A stretch of 64,000 nucleotides of DNA from Pontiella desulfatans (GTDB lineage: Bacteria; Verrucomicrobiota; Kiritimatiellia; Kiritimatiellales; Pontiellaceae), in assembly GCF_900890425.1 (NCBI RefSeq), contig NZ_CAAHFG010000001.1, forward strand, positions 1,798,001 through 1,862,000, in the 5' to 3' direction. Made by a program: the position numbers and the translations under genes. The notes under the pieces were generated by a model that ran no database searches, was not told where the DNA came from, and saw only the letters and a list, made by a program, of their open reading frames with translations. Of the stretch, positions 1-10,700 are shown in pieces (the first letter of the stretch is position 1; each line of letters starts with the position of its first letter).

Positions 1-1284
1 CTGATCGTGGTGGACGACCTGCGCGACCACGAATCGTTCTCGCTCAACAACATCGTGCAGATGCCGAACCTGGATCGTTTTGCGGCCAAGGGGGTCAAGT
101 TCAACAATGCCTTCTGCCAGGCGACCTACTGCAACCCGAGCCGCGCCTCGTTCCTGACCGGCCTGCGGCCGGAGTCCACCGGCATCCTGAACAACGAGGA
201 CTATTTCCGGGATAGTTCCGATCCTGCGGTGGCGGATGCGGTTACATTGCCTCAGTGTTTCCGCGGCAACGGATATTATACGGCCAGCCTCGGAAAGATC
301 CTGCACGGCTCCCAGCTCGATCCACTTTCGTGGGATCTGCAAATCAACACGTTTGCGGCAACCCCCGCAGGCAACAGCGGCGAGTGGGTGAACATGACCG
401 CCGATGCGGCATCGCCCCTTTCGTGGTGCAAGTGGCGCGCGCCCGACTGCGCCGACAACGACCTCGGCGACGGCATCATGGCCGAAAAGGCCATTGAAAT
501 CCTGAACACCAAACGTACCGATCCCTTCTTCCTGGCGCTGGGTTTCAAGAAGCCGCACGACCCGTTCGATGCGCCCAAGCGCTACTTCGACCTCTATCCG
601 CTCACCCATCTGGTTTTGCATGCCGACCCGGTTGATGCATCGCCGCTGCCGCCGCAGGCGCTCGCCGTTACGGGGGGCTCGATGATCGCCTTCAATGCCA
701 TGGACGAGCAGGATCGCCTCGAATTCCTTCGTTGCTATGCGGCCTGCTCAACGTATGTCGATGCGCAGATCGGCAGGGTGTTCGATGCCATGGATGAGCT
801 GGGGCTGTGGCAGAATACCGTCGTCATGCTCTGGACGGACCATGGCTACCACCAGGGCGAACGCGGTTGGTGGAACAAAACCCTGCTGGATACCTACGAT
901 GCCAAGGTGCCGTTCATGGCCTATGTGCCCGAGATGCCCGAATGCGGTGTGGTGAACACGGGCGTGGTGGAGCTGGTCGATGTCTACCCGACGCTCGCCG
1001 ACCTGGCGGGGGTTGCACCGCCGGCCAGCCTCGAAGGCGACAGCTTTGCGCCCTTGTTGCAATCCCCGGGGATCCCGTGGGGCGAAGTGGCCATTACCCA
1101 GCGGACATCGGGCAGCGCGATTGTCGGCACCAGCGTCTTCGATGGCCGCTACCGTTACACCGAATGGACGGACGGCAACAAACAGCTGTTCGACCACGCC
1201 AGCGACCCCGGCGAGTGGTACAACCTCGCCGACGATCCGGCCCATGCCGGTCTCATGCTGAGCCTGAGCCAGCATCTTCAATGA
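1..1284 (+). CDS. Sulfatase (iduronate-2-sulfatase type), 5' end outside window
   Basis: The frame is open from base 1, so the N-terminus and any signal peptide lie upstream. The reading starts in the metal site (VVDDL). The sulfatase signature CNPSR has its cysteine at bases 130-132; this is the residue family members convert to formylglycine. The downstream motif WTDHGYHQGE with a lysine in WWNKTLLDTYDAKVPF is typical of iduronate-2-sulfatase-like (S1) enzymes. A C-terminal subdomain with QLFDHASDPGEWYNLADD is also standard. Hydrolysis of sulfate esters on a polysaccharide is family knowledge; the substrate is unknown. The stop overlaps the next start (ATGA, 1281-1284), so it was probably translationally coupled to the GH92 remnant. 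Confidence 0.93.
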   Translation: MIVVDDLRDHESFSLNNIVQMPNLDRFAAKGVKFNNAFCQATYCNPSRASFLTGLRPESTGILNNEDYFRDSSDPAVADAVTLPQCFRGNGYYTASLGKILHGSQLDPLSWDLQINTFAATPAGNSGEWVNMTADAASPLSWCKWRAPDCADNDLGDGIMAEKAIEILNTKRTDPFFLALGFKKPHDPFDAPKRYFDLYPLTHLVLHADPVDASPLPPQALAVTGGSMIAFNAMDEQDRLEFLRCYAACSTYVDAQIGRVFDAMDELGLWQNTVVMLWTDHGYHQGERGWWNKTLLDTYDAKVPFMAYVPEMPECGVVNTGVVELVDVYPTLADLAGVAPPASLEGDSFAPLLQSPGIPWGEVAITQRTSGSAIVGTSVFDGRYRYTEWTDGNKQLFDHASDPGEWYNLADDPAHAGLMLSLSQHLQ

Positions 1285-1478
1285 AATCGATGGCTAGACT
1301 GATCCTAACAGCGTCCGTTGTGTTGCTGGCCGCTTGCGGCAATGCCATGCAACCGGTAGATTATGTCAACCCATTGATCGGGACGGCACCGCTGGAGGAT
1401 CCGATTGTGGGCTTTAATGTGTTGCGGAATGAGGGCCGGCTCCGGTTCCTGATGGGATCCGAACCGAGAATTGAATAA
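1281..1478 (+). pseudogene. GH92 alpha-mannosidase-like lipoprotein, N-terminal remnant
   Basis: The 65-codon frame begins with a lipoprotein signal (hydrophobic stretch ending LAAC, lipobox cysteine about residue 19), followed by VDYVNPLIGTAPLEDP. YVNPLIGT is the hallmark N-terminal motif of GH92 exo-alpha-mannosidases, which are normally over 700 residues. After about residue 42 the similarity stops and the frame ends at 1478, so nearly all of the catalytic domain is missing. It overlaps the upstream sulfatase by ATGA, suggesting a former sulfatase-mannosidase operon. It is followed at once by a terminator-like hairpin and repeat DNA. The alternative, a genuine small lipoprotein, is less likely. 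Confidence 0.7.
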
Positions 1479-1490
1479 GCATGAAATGAG

Positions 1491-1530
1491 CCTCTTGCAA
1501 AACTCTTCGAGTTTGCGAGGCGGTTTTTTG
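1491..1530 (+). terminator. Rho-independent terminator-like hairpin
   Basis: CCTC-ttGCAAAACT pairs with AGTTTGC-GAGG around a short TTCG-containing loop, with small bulges, and is followed by CGGTTTTTTG. It lies just after the GH92 remnant and closes the upstream transcription unit. Confidence 0.6.
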
Positions 1531-1541
1531 TTAAAAGTTAT

Positions 1542-1635
1542 TGGTTATTGGGCTAAACCGATGGTTGCGTATGACTTGTCCTGATAACCAATAACCAGCA
1601 CCTGATAACTGGAACGGCAAAACCAGAGGTTTTGC
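1542..1635. repeat. Intergenic inverted repeats
   Basis: TGGTTATTGG (1542-1551) is the exact inverse of CCAATAACCA (1588-1597), and a related arm CTGATAACTGG follows at 1602-1612. A second perfect 8-bp hairpin GCAAAACC-aga-GGTTTTGC lies at 1617-1635, just before the ThuA start, without a T-tract. Arrays of GGTTATTGG-type arms are a familiar kind of bacterial intergenic repeat; the function is unknown. Confidence 0.55.
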
Positions 1636-1658
1636 AAGTTCCTCAAATGGAGACGAGT

Positions 1659-2633
1659 ATGAAACACCGTGTGTTGAGTCTGGGATTGGTTGCCGTTGCG
1701 CTGGCCGGCATCGCCGATGCAAAACCAAAGCTTAAAGCGTTGATTGTGGATGGCCAGAACAACCATGTCGTCTGGCCGAAGTCGACGATCATGATGAAGC
1801 AGTACCTGGAGGACACGGGACTGTTTGAGGTCGATGTCGACCGCACGGCATACACCTGGCGAGGCGAAACGCGCGAAGGCCGCTGGCTTCCGCTGGCCGG
1901 CGTTGGCGAAACGCAGGATCTGGAAAAGCCGAAACACGACCCGGAGTTCACTCCAGGCTTCAAGAACTATGATGTGGTGGTTTCCAACTTTGGCAACAGC
2001 GCGGCGGACTGGCCGGAGGCGACCCAGCGTGCGCTGGAAACCTACATGGAAAACGGCGGCGGCTTTGTTTCGGTGCATGCGGCCGACAATGCCTTCGGAA
2101 AATGGGACGAGTATAACAAGATGATCGGCCTCGGGGGCTGGGGCGGTCGCAGCCCGGCCTCGGGGCCCTATGTTTTCTACACCAACGAAGGGGAGCTGAA
2201 GCAGGACCACGACGACAAGGGCGGCTGCGGCAAGCACGGGCCTCAGCACAACGTTCCGATCACGTTGCGCGTGAAGGACCACCCGATCACCAAGGGGCTT
2301 CCGGAGCAGTGGCTGACCGCCAAGGATGAATGCTATGCGCTGTTGCGCGGGCCGGCCGAAAACATGACGATCCTGGCGACCGGCAAGGACGAATCCGGCA
2401 AGGCGCCCACCGACCGCCATGAACCCATGCTGATGGTTGTCGACTACGGAAAAGGCCGGACGTTCCATACCACCCTGGGGCACGACAGCTATTCGCTCGA
2501 GGGCGTGGATTTCATCATCACCTTCACGCGCGGTTGCGAATGGGCGGCCACCGGCAAGGTGACCCAGAACGTCCCGTCGGATTTCCCAACGGCGGAAAAT
2601 GCATCGAGCCGGAACTTCGAACTCAACAAATAG
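1659..2633 (+). CDS. ThuA-like domain protein, secreted
   Basis: A 324-residue protein with an N-terminal signal peptide ending near ADA (residues 1-21). The start at 1659 is chosen because it gives a clean signal peptide and has GGAG upstream; an in-frame ATG at 1632 would add nine unlikely residues. ThuA-like glutamine-amidotransferase-fold features include LKALIVDGQNNH, an active-site-region YDVVVSNFGNSA, GGGFVSVHAADNAF and a late GRTFHTTLGHD. ThuA-like proteins occur in sugar gene clusters with 3-keto-glycoside metabolism; the reaction of this secreted form is not established. It forms an operon with the DUF1080 gene 36 bp downstream. Confidence 0.85.
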   Translation: MKHRVLSLGLVAVALAGIADAKPKLKALIVDGQNNHVVWPKSTIMMKQYLEDTGLFEVDVDRTAYTWRGETREGRWLPLAGVGETQDLEKPKHDPEFTPGFKNYDVVVSNFGNSAADWPEATQRALETYMENGGGFVSVHAADNAFGKWDEYNKMIGLGGWGGRSPASGPYVFYTNEGELKQDHDDKGGCGKHGPQHNVPITLRVKDHPITKGLPEQWLTAKDECYALLRGPAENMTILATGKDESGKAPTDRHEPMLMVVDYGKGRTFHTTLGHDSYSLEGVDFIITFTRGCEWAATGKVTQNVPSDFPTAENASSRNFELNK

Positions 2634-2669
2634 AATGCGGCGCGGGGCGCCCTGAACAAGGATTCCACC

Positions 2670-3575
2670 ATGAAAAAACTGATCACAACCTGTGTTGTTG
2701 CAACCGTGCTGCACACGGCCCATGCCGTGGAAAACCTGTCGGTCGCTGGGGATGGGGGCGCTGTTACGGAGTTGCTGGATATGGAACTGGGCAACTTCGA
2801 GGTTTGGATGGGGATTCCCCATTCCTCGGTGAAGGGCTTGCCGGAGGGCACGTTCCAGTCGGACAAGGTGACGCAGGGCGTTCCGATGGGGTTGGATGCC
2901 GATGTGAAAAACGTCTTTTCCATGATCGAGCAAGCCGGCCAGCCGGTGCTGCATGTGAGCGGCGAAATCTATGGCGCGCTGACCACGAAAAAGGAATACG
3001 GCAACTATCACCTCAGCCTATGGCACAAGTGGGGCGACAAAAAATGGCCGCCGCGCGAAACCGTGAAGCGCGACAGCGGCATCCTGTACCATTGCTACGG
3101 CGAACACGGCCGGTTCTGGAACGTTTGGAAAACCTGCCTGGAATACCAGGTGCAGGAGACCGACCTCGGCGACTTCATTCCGCTGGGCGGCAATGCCGCC
3201 ACGCCGAAGGTGCCCGGCCCGCAGGCGGAGATCCGGGGTGACTTTGACGATAAAAAGGAAAAACGCTTCGACCCCGCAAGCGAGGTTTATTCCAGCAAGC
3301 TCGGATACGTCCATGCCTGCTCCGAGCACGATGCGCCGCACGGCGAATGGAACCATCTGGAATTATATGTGGTTGGCAACGATGCCGTGCATGTGGTGAA
3401 CGGCCATGTGGTGATGGTGGTGGAAAACGCGCGCAAGCCCGATGGCTCGCCGCTGGTCAAGGGCCAGATCCAGCTCCAGAGCGAAGCGGCCGAATGCTAT
3501 TACAAGGACATCGTACTCACCCCGATCCGCGGGTTTCCCGCTGGCATCCGTGAAAAGGTCAGGTTGAAGGAATGA
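2670..3575 (+). CDS. DUF1080 / 3-keto-disaccharide hydrolase-like secreted protein
   Basis: A 301-residue protein with a signal peptide (residues 1-19, ending AHA). The remainder is a concanavalin-like beta-sandwich typical of the 3-keto-disaccharide hydrolase (DUF1080) family: [14 protein letters not shown], a glycine/histidine-rich [46 protein letters not shown] and a closing [20 protein letters not shown]. Family members cleave 3-keto glycosides or bind sugars. The position directly after ThuA and overlapping the next sulfatase start by ATGA (3572-3575) argues for one operon acting on the same glycan. Confidence 0.88.
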   Translation: MKKLITTCVVATVLHTAHAVENLSVAGDGGAVTELLDMELGNFEVWMGIPHSSVKGLPEGTFQSDKVTQGVPMGLDADVKNVFSMIEQAGQPVLHVSGEIYGALTTKKEYGNYHLSLWHKWGDKKWPPRETVKRDSGILYHCYGEHGRFWNVWKTCLEYQVQETDLGDFIPLGGNAATPKVPGPQAEIRGDFDDKKEKRFDPASEVYSSKLGYVHACSEHDAPHGEWNHLELYVVGNDAVHVVNGHVVMVVENARKPDGSPLVKGQIQLQSEAAECYYKDIVLTPIRGFPAGIREKVRLKE

Positions 3576-6500
3576 AGAAAGAGCTGCTGTTTGCCTTGCT
3601 GTCGGTTGCAATCGGGGCGGGCGCTTCGGTTCAGGTGGACTTGTCCCACGCCTACGTCGGCCCGGCGGCGGTGGCCCAGAACACGGGCGATCTTCAGCTG
3701 TCGTTTTCGGTCAATGCAACCGGAGGGGTTGCGCTGGCGGCCACGTCGGCGGATCCCGACCCCGCCGTTTATGTGGCCGGGTTTTCGGCATGGGGTGCGG
3801 TTTCGAATCCCGCCCTTTGGAACGGTTCCTTTTCGATCCATGTTTCCAGTGTCGGGAACCTGCGCATCGACAATGGCGGGTTGGGCCTCTGCATCCAGGG
3901 GGGGGATGCCCAGAAGATTGATTGGTCGAACGAGGTGGTGGTTGCAACCATCGACGTGCCGGATGGCACCTTCGGCCTGCTGGGGGTGGATTATGCCAAT
4001 GCGTCGACTTCGGCGGGCACGTTGCTGGACGTGAACGGAACGTCCCATGCGCTTTCGGGGGCGGCGGGATCGGTTGCGGTTTCGGGCGAGGGCGGCTTTT
4101 CCATTTCCTCGGCTTCCGATGGGCAGGGGCAGGGGTTCGTGCTGGCGGGATTTTCGTTCGATGTTTTTCCCGCATCGAATCATTCCATGGCCCTCGGAAC
4201 CGACCTGACCGATGAAGTGGTCGTGACGCTGGCCGGCTCCTCCACCAACTTTGCCTTCCCCGGTTCCACGGGGGATGTGCTCACCGTGGGGTCGGCGGCC
4301 ACGCTGATCACCATCCCCGATGATGGCGGAACGAGCCCGGTCGAGCTGAACGGGGGCGGGCTGGCCCTGGAGCCGGGATCGCAATGGATGCTGGATGGAG
4401 CAAACTATTCCAACGCCTTTGCGGTGGGCGAACGCTTTGTGCTGGCGAACTATGGTTCCTTCAGCGGAGGAACCCTGGGCGTCGGCTTCCGCAACTTCAA
4501 TCTTCCGGCCGACCGCGACCTTGCGCTGGTCCAGGCCTCGACTTCGCTCTACTTCGAGGTTGTTTCGCAATCGCCGGCAACAGGGCCGAATATCATTATC
4601 GTGAACGTGGACGACATGGTGGGCGGCCAGCACTTTGGCTTCGAGGGGCGCGATTGCCTGACGCCGACGCTCGATTCCATGGCGGCCAACGGCATCAACT
4701 TCCGGGAGGCCTTCGCGGCGTCGACCGTCTGCGGCCCCTCGCGCTATTCGTTGATGACCGGGCGCTGGGCATCGCGGAACACGAGCGAAAACTATATGTC
4801 CAAATACCCGCCTGGGACGCTGGGGCGCTTCGGCGTTTCGGATACCGAGCTGGAAGACGACGGCGAAAACGTGGGTGCCTGGCTGCAGCGGGCGGGATAC
4901 CGCACCGGGTTTGTCGGCAAGGCCCATTTGATCGATGACGAGCTGGGCCGAACCAACGACTGGCCATCGGTCGGAATGATACCCTATCCCCAGGCCGCCG
5001 ACCCGGCCACCGATGCCGGGGTGAATGGGGCCATGCGGCATAACCACCGCATACTCACCCAACGCATGCGCCCCTATGGCTTCGATTTTGTGGGCGGCCT
5101 CTACCGGGCGAACCTGCTTGAACTGCGCAACGACGCGCTCAATGTGCACAACCAGGAATGGATCACTAAAAACGCCCTGGACTTCATTGACCAAAACCAC
5201 CGCCAACGCTTTTTCCTCTACATGGCGCCAACCATCAACCACGGCCCCGTGAGGAACGACCTCACCAAGTCGCTCCGGGCGGATCCGCGCTACACCGGCG
5301 CCGGCTTCCTGCCGGATCAGGACTATTCCTTCATGCCGCCGCGCCAGGCGATCATCGCTGAGGTGGAAAATGCGGGCAAGGAGCTGATCTCGGCCCGGGA
5401 AACCTGGATCGATTATTCGCTCGCGGCCATCACCAACCGGCTCGCGGCCCATGGCATAGAAAACGACACGCTGATCATTTTCACCGCCGACCACGGCGAA
5501 AAGACGCTCACGAACAGTCCGGCCATCTGGGGCAAGTCGTCGCTCTACGATCTCGGGATGCGCGTGCCGCTGGTCATGCGCTGGCCGAACGGCATCGCGG
5601 CGCCGGGGCGGGTATACGATGAAAGCGTATCGCACATCGATTTTGTGCCGACGCTCCTCGAGCTGGCCGGGGCGGCCGGCCTGCCGACCCGCGAAATCGA
5701 CGGCGAAAGCCTGGTGCCGGTGCTGGACGGAAGTACTGCCGCGCTGCGCAGCGAGGTCTTTTGCGAAATCGGCTATGCCCGTGCCGTGCGCTCCAGGGAA
5801 TGGAAATATATTGCCGTGCGCTACACGCCTTCGGTCTACGCGCAGATTGAAAGCGGCTATCTTTGGAAGAACTATATCACCGGGTTGTTTACGGAACCGC
5901 GACCCTACTATGTCAATAACAGCGGACTTGGCTATTACACCCAGAACACCCATCCGGGCTATTTCGATGATGACCAGCTCTATGACCTGGCCAACGACCC
6001 GATGGAGCAGACCAATCTATATGGGAAACTGCCGGCCATCACCTACGACCTGAAAAAACGATTGGCCGTTTATATGGGCGATATCCCGAACCGACCCTTC
6101 CGCCAGTCTTCGGATTCCTCGGTCGAATTCTCGCCTTCGCCGCCGGGAATGCCGGAGGCTCCGGATGCGATCCAAGTGCAGTGCCTGGACTCGAACCGCA
6201 TCAGGCTGGGCTGGAACGATGTTTCAGCCAGCGAACTCGGCTATATTGTTGAACAGTCGACCCATGGCGCAGGCTTTGGAATGGTGGCCGAGCTGCCTGC
6301 GGGAAGCACTTCCGCAACGGTTTTCGTGAGTGCCGACATCGAAGATGCCATGCTGCGGGTATCGGCCTACAACGCCCTCGGCGATTCCGCCGCATCCTCC
6401 GATGTTGATTTGCTGGCCCCCGACTGCTGGCGCCACCGCACCTTCGGAAGCACCACCAGCTCCAATAGCCAGTGGACGGCCGATCCGGATGGCGATGGGC

Positions 6501-6790
6501 TCGAAACCATCTGGGAATATGCCTTTGCCACCGATCCGCTCAATCCGGCCTCCAGCGCCTCGATGGGCGGTGGGGTGTCGAACCAATGGCTTCAGCTCGT
6601 TGTTCCCCGCAACCAACGGCGCATGGTGGCCATCCAGGCGCGGGTATCGACCAACCTGCACGACTGGGCGGTTGGCGAGCCGGCGGCTACGGTGGTGGCA
6701 TCCTCGGAATCCAACCTCGTTTTTCAAAGTTCAACCCCGGTTGGAGGCGCTTCATCGCAATTTATCGGGGCGGATATAACGATTCCATAA
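3572..6790 (+). CDS. Large secreted sulfatase with N-terminal beta-modules and FnIII tail
   Basis: A 1072-residue protein starting inside the previous stop (ATGA). Signal peptide about residues 1-19. Residues 20-335 are a beta-rich module ([14 protein letters not shown]) related to the adjacent PEP-CTERM protein. The sulfatase domain spans about 343-840, with the metal site IIIVNVDDM and the CGPSR signature (C387 as formylglycine precursor), plus TADHGEKT and [21 protein letters not shown] fibronectin type III-like domain follows (about 860-950), then an Asp-rich segment [15 protein letters not shown] (about 967-985) and a beta-sandwich tail shared with several other proteins here. It would be exported and act on a sulfated polysaccharide. 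No operon partner follows closely (83-bp gap). Confidence 0.92.
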   Translation: MKKELLFALLSVAIGAGASVQVDLSHAYVGPAAVAQNTGDLQLSFSVNATGGVALAATSADPDPAVYVAGFSAWGAVSNPALWNGSFSIHVSSVGNLRIDNGGLGLCIQGGDAQKIDWSNEVVVATIDVPDGTFGLLGVDYANASTSAGTLLDVNGTSHALSGAAGSVAVSGEGGFSISSASDGQGQGFVLAGFSFDVFPASNHSMALGTDLTDEVVVTLAGSSTNFAFPGSTGDVLTVGSAATLITIPDDGGTSPVELNGGGLALEPGSQWMLDGANYSNAFAVGERFVLANYGSFSGGTLGVGFRNFNLPADRDLALVQASTSLYFEVVSQSPATGPNIIIVNVDDMVGGQHFGFEGRDCLTPTLDSMAANGINFREAFAASTVCGPSRYSLMTGRWASRNTSENYMSKYPPGTLGRFGVSDTELEDDGENVGAWLQRAGYRTGFVGKAHLIDDELGRTNDWPSVGMIPYPQAADPATDAGVNGAMRHNHRILTQRMRPYGFDFVGGLYRANLLELRNDALNVHNQEWITKNALDFIDQNHRQRFFLYMAPTINHGPVRNDLTKSLRADPRYTGAGFLPDQDYSFMPPRQAIIAEVENAGKELISARETWIDYSLAAITNRLAAHGIENDTLIIFTADHGEKTLTNSPAIWGKSSLYDLGMRVPLVMRWPNGIAAPGRVYDESVSHIDFVPTLLELAGAAGLPTREIDGESLVPVLDGSTAALRSEVFCEIGYARAVRSREWKYIAVRYTPSVYAQIESGYLWKNYITGLFTEPRPYYVNNSGLGYYTQNTHPGYFDDDQLYDLANDPMEQTNLYGKLPAITYDLKKRLAVYMGDIPNRPFRQSSDSSVEFSPSPPGMPEAPDAIQVQCLDSNRIRLGWNDVSASELGYIVEQSTHGAGFGMVAELPAGSTSATVFVSADIEDAMLRVSAYNALGDSAASSDVDLLAPDCWRHRTFGSTTSSNSQWTADPDGDGLETIWEYAFATDPLNPASSASMGGGVSNQWLQLVVPRNQRRMVAIQARVSTNLHDWAVGEPAATVVASSESNLVFQSSTPVGGASSQFIGADITIP

Positions 6791-6873
6791 GAACTCGTAA
6801 AAAATGGATTAAACTCCGTTTGACAAAGCAACATAATCGTGAGAAAACGTTTATCCATAAATAAGGAGAACAC

Positions 6874-7668
6874 ATGAATGGAAGCATGAAATGGATGGTG
6901 GCAATTCTCGCGTCGGGTGCCTCGGTGGCCATGGCGTCGATCTCGTTGGATTTCAATGTGGCGTCAACGTATACCGGAGCGAGCCGTTTGCGGGTGAGCA
7001 GCGACGTCATTACCTACAACTTCAGTGTGGATGGCACGGGTAACGTTACGCTCGACGCATCGGCTACCTCGACCGATGGGAATGCCGTTACTACGGTGGA
7101 CAGCTGGGATGGAGCCGTGGGAACGGTTTCGGATGCGGCTCTCTATGGCACCTCCTTCACGCTCTCGGCGCAGGGATACCGGCGCATCAACGATGGTTCG
7201 TCGTATGCGAGCACGGATCTTTCGATGGACGGAGAGGATGGCGGCGGGATTGGTGTTTTTGGCCAGAATGGCAGTCTGATTGATGGCTCGACCTTGGCCA
7301 CTACCAACCTTGAACAGATTGTGTGGACACTCAGCGGCAATGTGGTTCTTGATTTCGATTCGTTCGACTACAGCGATTGGGGCGGCAGTCCCGACATCGA
7401 GCTGAGCGATGGCACCACATCCGAGATCTATCTGAACATGACCACGACGGAACCCACCGATGTTGCTTTGACCAAGGATATTTCCTCCGCTGGTTTTTCG
7501 ATTGGTAACGGAGAATCCTTTACTTTTGCAGCCCCCGTGGATGGGTCGAATGGTATTGCTATCGCAGGATTGAACTTCACGGCTTCCATCCCCGAACCGG
7601 CCACGCTCGGTCTGGTGACGGCATTCGGGGCCGGTGTTCTGTTTGTCCGCCGCCGGTTCATGCTGTAG
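6874..7668 (+). CDS. PEP-CTERM sorting-domain protein, free-standing beta-module
   Basis: A 264-residue protein with a signal peptide (about residues 1-21), good ribosome site AAGGAG, and a C-terminal PEP-CTERM signal: IPEPATLGL, a hydrophobic helix, then RRR near the end. Such tails are recognised by an exosortase, which is not in this window. The body (residues 22-235) carries the pattern YNFSVDGTGNVTLDAS...VDSWDGAVGTV, which is also found once or twice at the N-termini of the neighbouring sulfatases at 3572 and 7747. It is probably a surface-displayed module. A strong terminator follows at 7693. Confidence 0.88.
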   Translation: MNGSMKWMVAILASGASVAMASISLDFNVASTYTGASRLRVSSDVITYNFSVDGTGNVTLDASATSTDGNAVTTVDSWDGAVGTVSDAALYGTSFTLSAQGYRRINDGSSYASTDLSMDGEDGGGIGVFGQNGSLIDGSTLATTNLEQIVWTLSGNVVLDFDSFDYSDWGGSPDIELSDGTTSEIYLNMTTTEPTDVALTKDISSAGFSIGNGESFTFAAPVDGSNGIAIAGLNFTASIPEPATLGLVTAFGAGVLFVRRRFML

Positions 7669-7692
7669 CGGTTTGGATTCCATCTTCTGTTG

Positions 7693-7719
7693 GGCCGGCC
7701 GAGTGCCGGCCATTTTTTT
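7693..7719 (+). terminator. Rho-independent terminator
   Basis: GGCCGGC (7693-7699) pairs perfectly with GCCGGCC (7705-7711) around a 5-base loop, followed by a run of seven T. It lies 24 bp after the PEP-CTERM stop. Confidence 0.85.
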
Positions 7720-7746
7720 AGGCTTCTGAAAATTGAGGAGTGAACA

Positions 7747-10700
7747 ATGACCAAGTTTTCTGGAATGGCGGCAATGCTGCTTTGCGTTTCGTTTGCATCG
7801 GCGGAAATTACTCTGGAATTTCCGGTGGAACCCCTCAACACCGGGGCAACGCGGCTGAACGCTGGCTCAAGTTTGGTTTTTGATTTTGCGGTCGATGGTT
7901 CCGGCAACGTGACCGTGGATGCAACCACCGCGTCGGGCGATCCCTTGGCAATTGCAACGGTCAATGGCTGGGATGGCGTTGTGGGGTCGGTGGCGAATGA
8001 GTCGCTGTTCAATTCATCGTTCCAGTTGACGGCATCGGGATATCGGCTGGGTTCATCCAACAACATTTCATTAGATGGCTACCAGGGCGGTCAGTTGGGT
8101 ATTTATGGCCGCAATGCAAGTCGCATTGACGGGGCGAACTATGCTGAAACCGAGGAGTTGAAGTGGGAAATCACCGACGGAAATCCTGAGCTCCAATTTA
8201 CCGGTTGGGTCTATACTTCGGACAACGGTATTGGGGACTCAATTATCGCTGATGCCGACTCCGCCATCACGAATTTTAACCTGGCTGGGCGGCTGGGGAC
8301 AAATACACTGCCAGGCATTACGCTGGACAGCGGTGAGTTTCTGTCTTTCATGCAGCCGACCAACGGCTCGCACGGTTTCGGGCTGGCCGGTTTTTCGTTC
8401 GATCTTGTCGGCGCACCGGTGCCGCTCCAACTGACGACCGGTATTGTCGAAGTGGCCTTTTCCAACACGCTGACCAACCGGCTGCTGGATGTTCCGATAC
8501 GGCTTGATTATTCGGTGGACGGGAGCGGTATTGTTTCGTTGGATGCCTCGACCAGCTCGTCCGATCCCGAAGCCATTGCGGTGGTCGACGGCTGGGACGG
8601 TGCCACGGCGTTGTTCACCAATCCGGTGGTGTTCAATTCAACCTTCAGCCTAACCCTCGATGCCATAACCGAAACCGGCGGCGGGCGGGTGGCGCTGGCC
8701 GAAACCGCACCCGGCGGGCTGGGCATCCAGGGGCAGAATTCGAGCCGCATCGATGGCGGCGGACTCGCCACGCCCAATGTGGAAACGCTGCGCATCGCCA
8801 CCGCGACGGGCGCGGCCAGGGTCGGCTTCAAGGGCGTCGGCTGGAACAACTCCGCCAACGGCGTGCAGATGACCGCCTCGCTTGGGAACCACGCCGCGAC
8901 GAATGCGGTCGGCGGGGTTTCCGGCGAATGGTTGCTCGAAGGGTTCACCGCCGCATCGGGCGAGACGCTGGCGCTTTCGACCGCTTCCGCGCAAGGCTTT
9001 GCCCTGACCGGATTTTCGTTCGAGCTGGTGGTTCCGGAAGTGCAGCCGCGCACCAATGCGTTGCCCAACATTATCGTGATCCTGGCCGACGACCTCGGCT
9101 ACTCCGACATCAGCCACAATCCCTATTCCGCGCCGGAGGTTTCGACGCCGAACATCGACAACCTGATTAGCAACGGCGTCTGGTTTTCCGATGCCTATGC
9201 TTCGGGTAACATCTGTGCACCTTCGCGCACGGGCTTCCTTTCGGGTTGCTACCAGCACCGCATCGGCGTCCACCACGAGGGCGACGTTAACGCGTCGAGC
9301 TTCAGCGCAACCTTCCCGTATTTCCCGCAGCACCTGAAGCAGCAGTTCGACGGGGTGGAGGACTACGCCACGCAGTTCGTCGGCAAGTGGCACCAGGGGC
9401 GCGACCGCACCGCGACCGTGAGCGTTGATGGCAACAACAACGGCAGTTTTACGGAAGATGAATTCGACTATGGTTTAGCGGAAGAAGCGACCTTGAAATA
9501 CAATCCGCTCAAGCGCGGGTTCGACCAAGTCTATGGCTTTGTCGATCTCGGTGGTTCCAGTTATTGGAACTATGGACGCGGTTTCTTCGATCAGCTCTAC
9601 CGCCACGAATTTGAGGCGCCGATCGATGGCATCGACGACGGCGATGCGCTCGAAACCTACATGACCACACGCTTTACCGAGGAGGCCTGCGGCTTCATCG
9701 AAACGCAGGCCGCCGCGGACAAGCCGTTCTTCGTCTACCTCTCCTACAACGCGGTGCACACGCCGATGGAGGCGCCATCCACTCCGGCGGGTTTGAGCGA
9801 AGGCGATCCCGGTTGGTTCCCCGATGCGGAATACTACAACACCAACTTCCCGAACATGGGGCAGACGCCGTCCTACGTCTACGACAACATGTCCGATGCC
9901 GATAAGCAGGCCAACCGCGCCATCCTCATGGCCATGCTCTACCACATGGATCAGGGCATCGGACAGGTGGTCGACTGCCTGACGACCAATGGGGTGCTGG
10001 ACAATACCATCGTCGTCTTTTGGTCGGACAACGGGGGCTCGCAGGCCAGCGTGGCCGCAAACGATCCGCTCCGCGAGCGTAAGCATTTCAACTACGAAGG
10101 CGGCGTGCGGGTGCCCATGACCATCAGCTGGCCGGACGGCCTCGGCGCCTACCACGGAACCACGGTCGATGCGCCCGTCATGAGCATCGACATCCTGCCG
10201 ACCGCACTAGATGCTGCGGAGATAGAGCCGATAAACGGTTTCAGTGCTCTTGATGGTAAGAGCCTGCTTCCGCTCATTCGCGGGGAAGTGGATGCCGTTC
10301 ATGATTCTCTGTGCTGGAGCGAGGGGGTCGATACCGGCGAATACTCGATTCGTCAGGGGGACTGGAAGCTCTATATCGATCAGGATGTCTACGAGTTGTA
10401 TCACCTGCGTGATGATGTTGGAGAATCCAATGATCTTTCCCTGGTTCATCCGGAGCGTGTTCGTTCCATGCGCCAGACCTTTTATGCCTGGATGGATGAA
10501 ATGACCGCAGTAGCAGGAGAGGCTGTTGATGAGCGTTTGTGGAGCACCGTAACCCCTTCCGGCATTCCGGCTGAACCGGCTGTTATTTTTCAACGGGTGG
10601 AAGCCGCTGATGGTTCGTTTGTGGTGGAATACGATGAAATGGCCGGCTGGCTGACCAACAGGGTCTTTGAAGCCACAGACTCTCTAACCAATGGCTGGGC

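Noticed and set aside
3500-5953. Very long open frame on the minus strand opposite the 3572 sulfatase
   Set aside because: The composition is low-complexity Arg/Gly/His-rich, no family motifs appear, and the plus strand carries a clear sulfatase; it is a GC-rich antisense shadow.
6820-6848. TTGACA before the 6874 PEP-CTERM gene as a promoter (likewise TTGACA at 44533)
   Set aside because: The best -10 match at a 16-18 base spacing is only 3 of 6; not enough to call.
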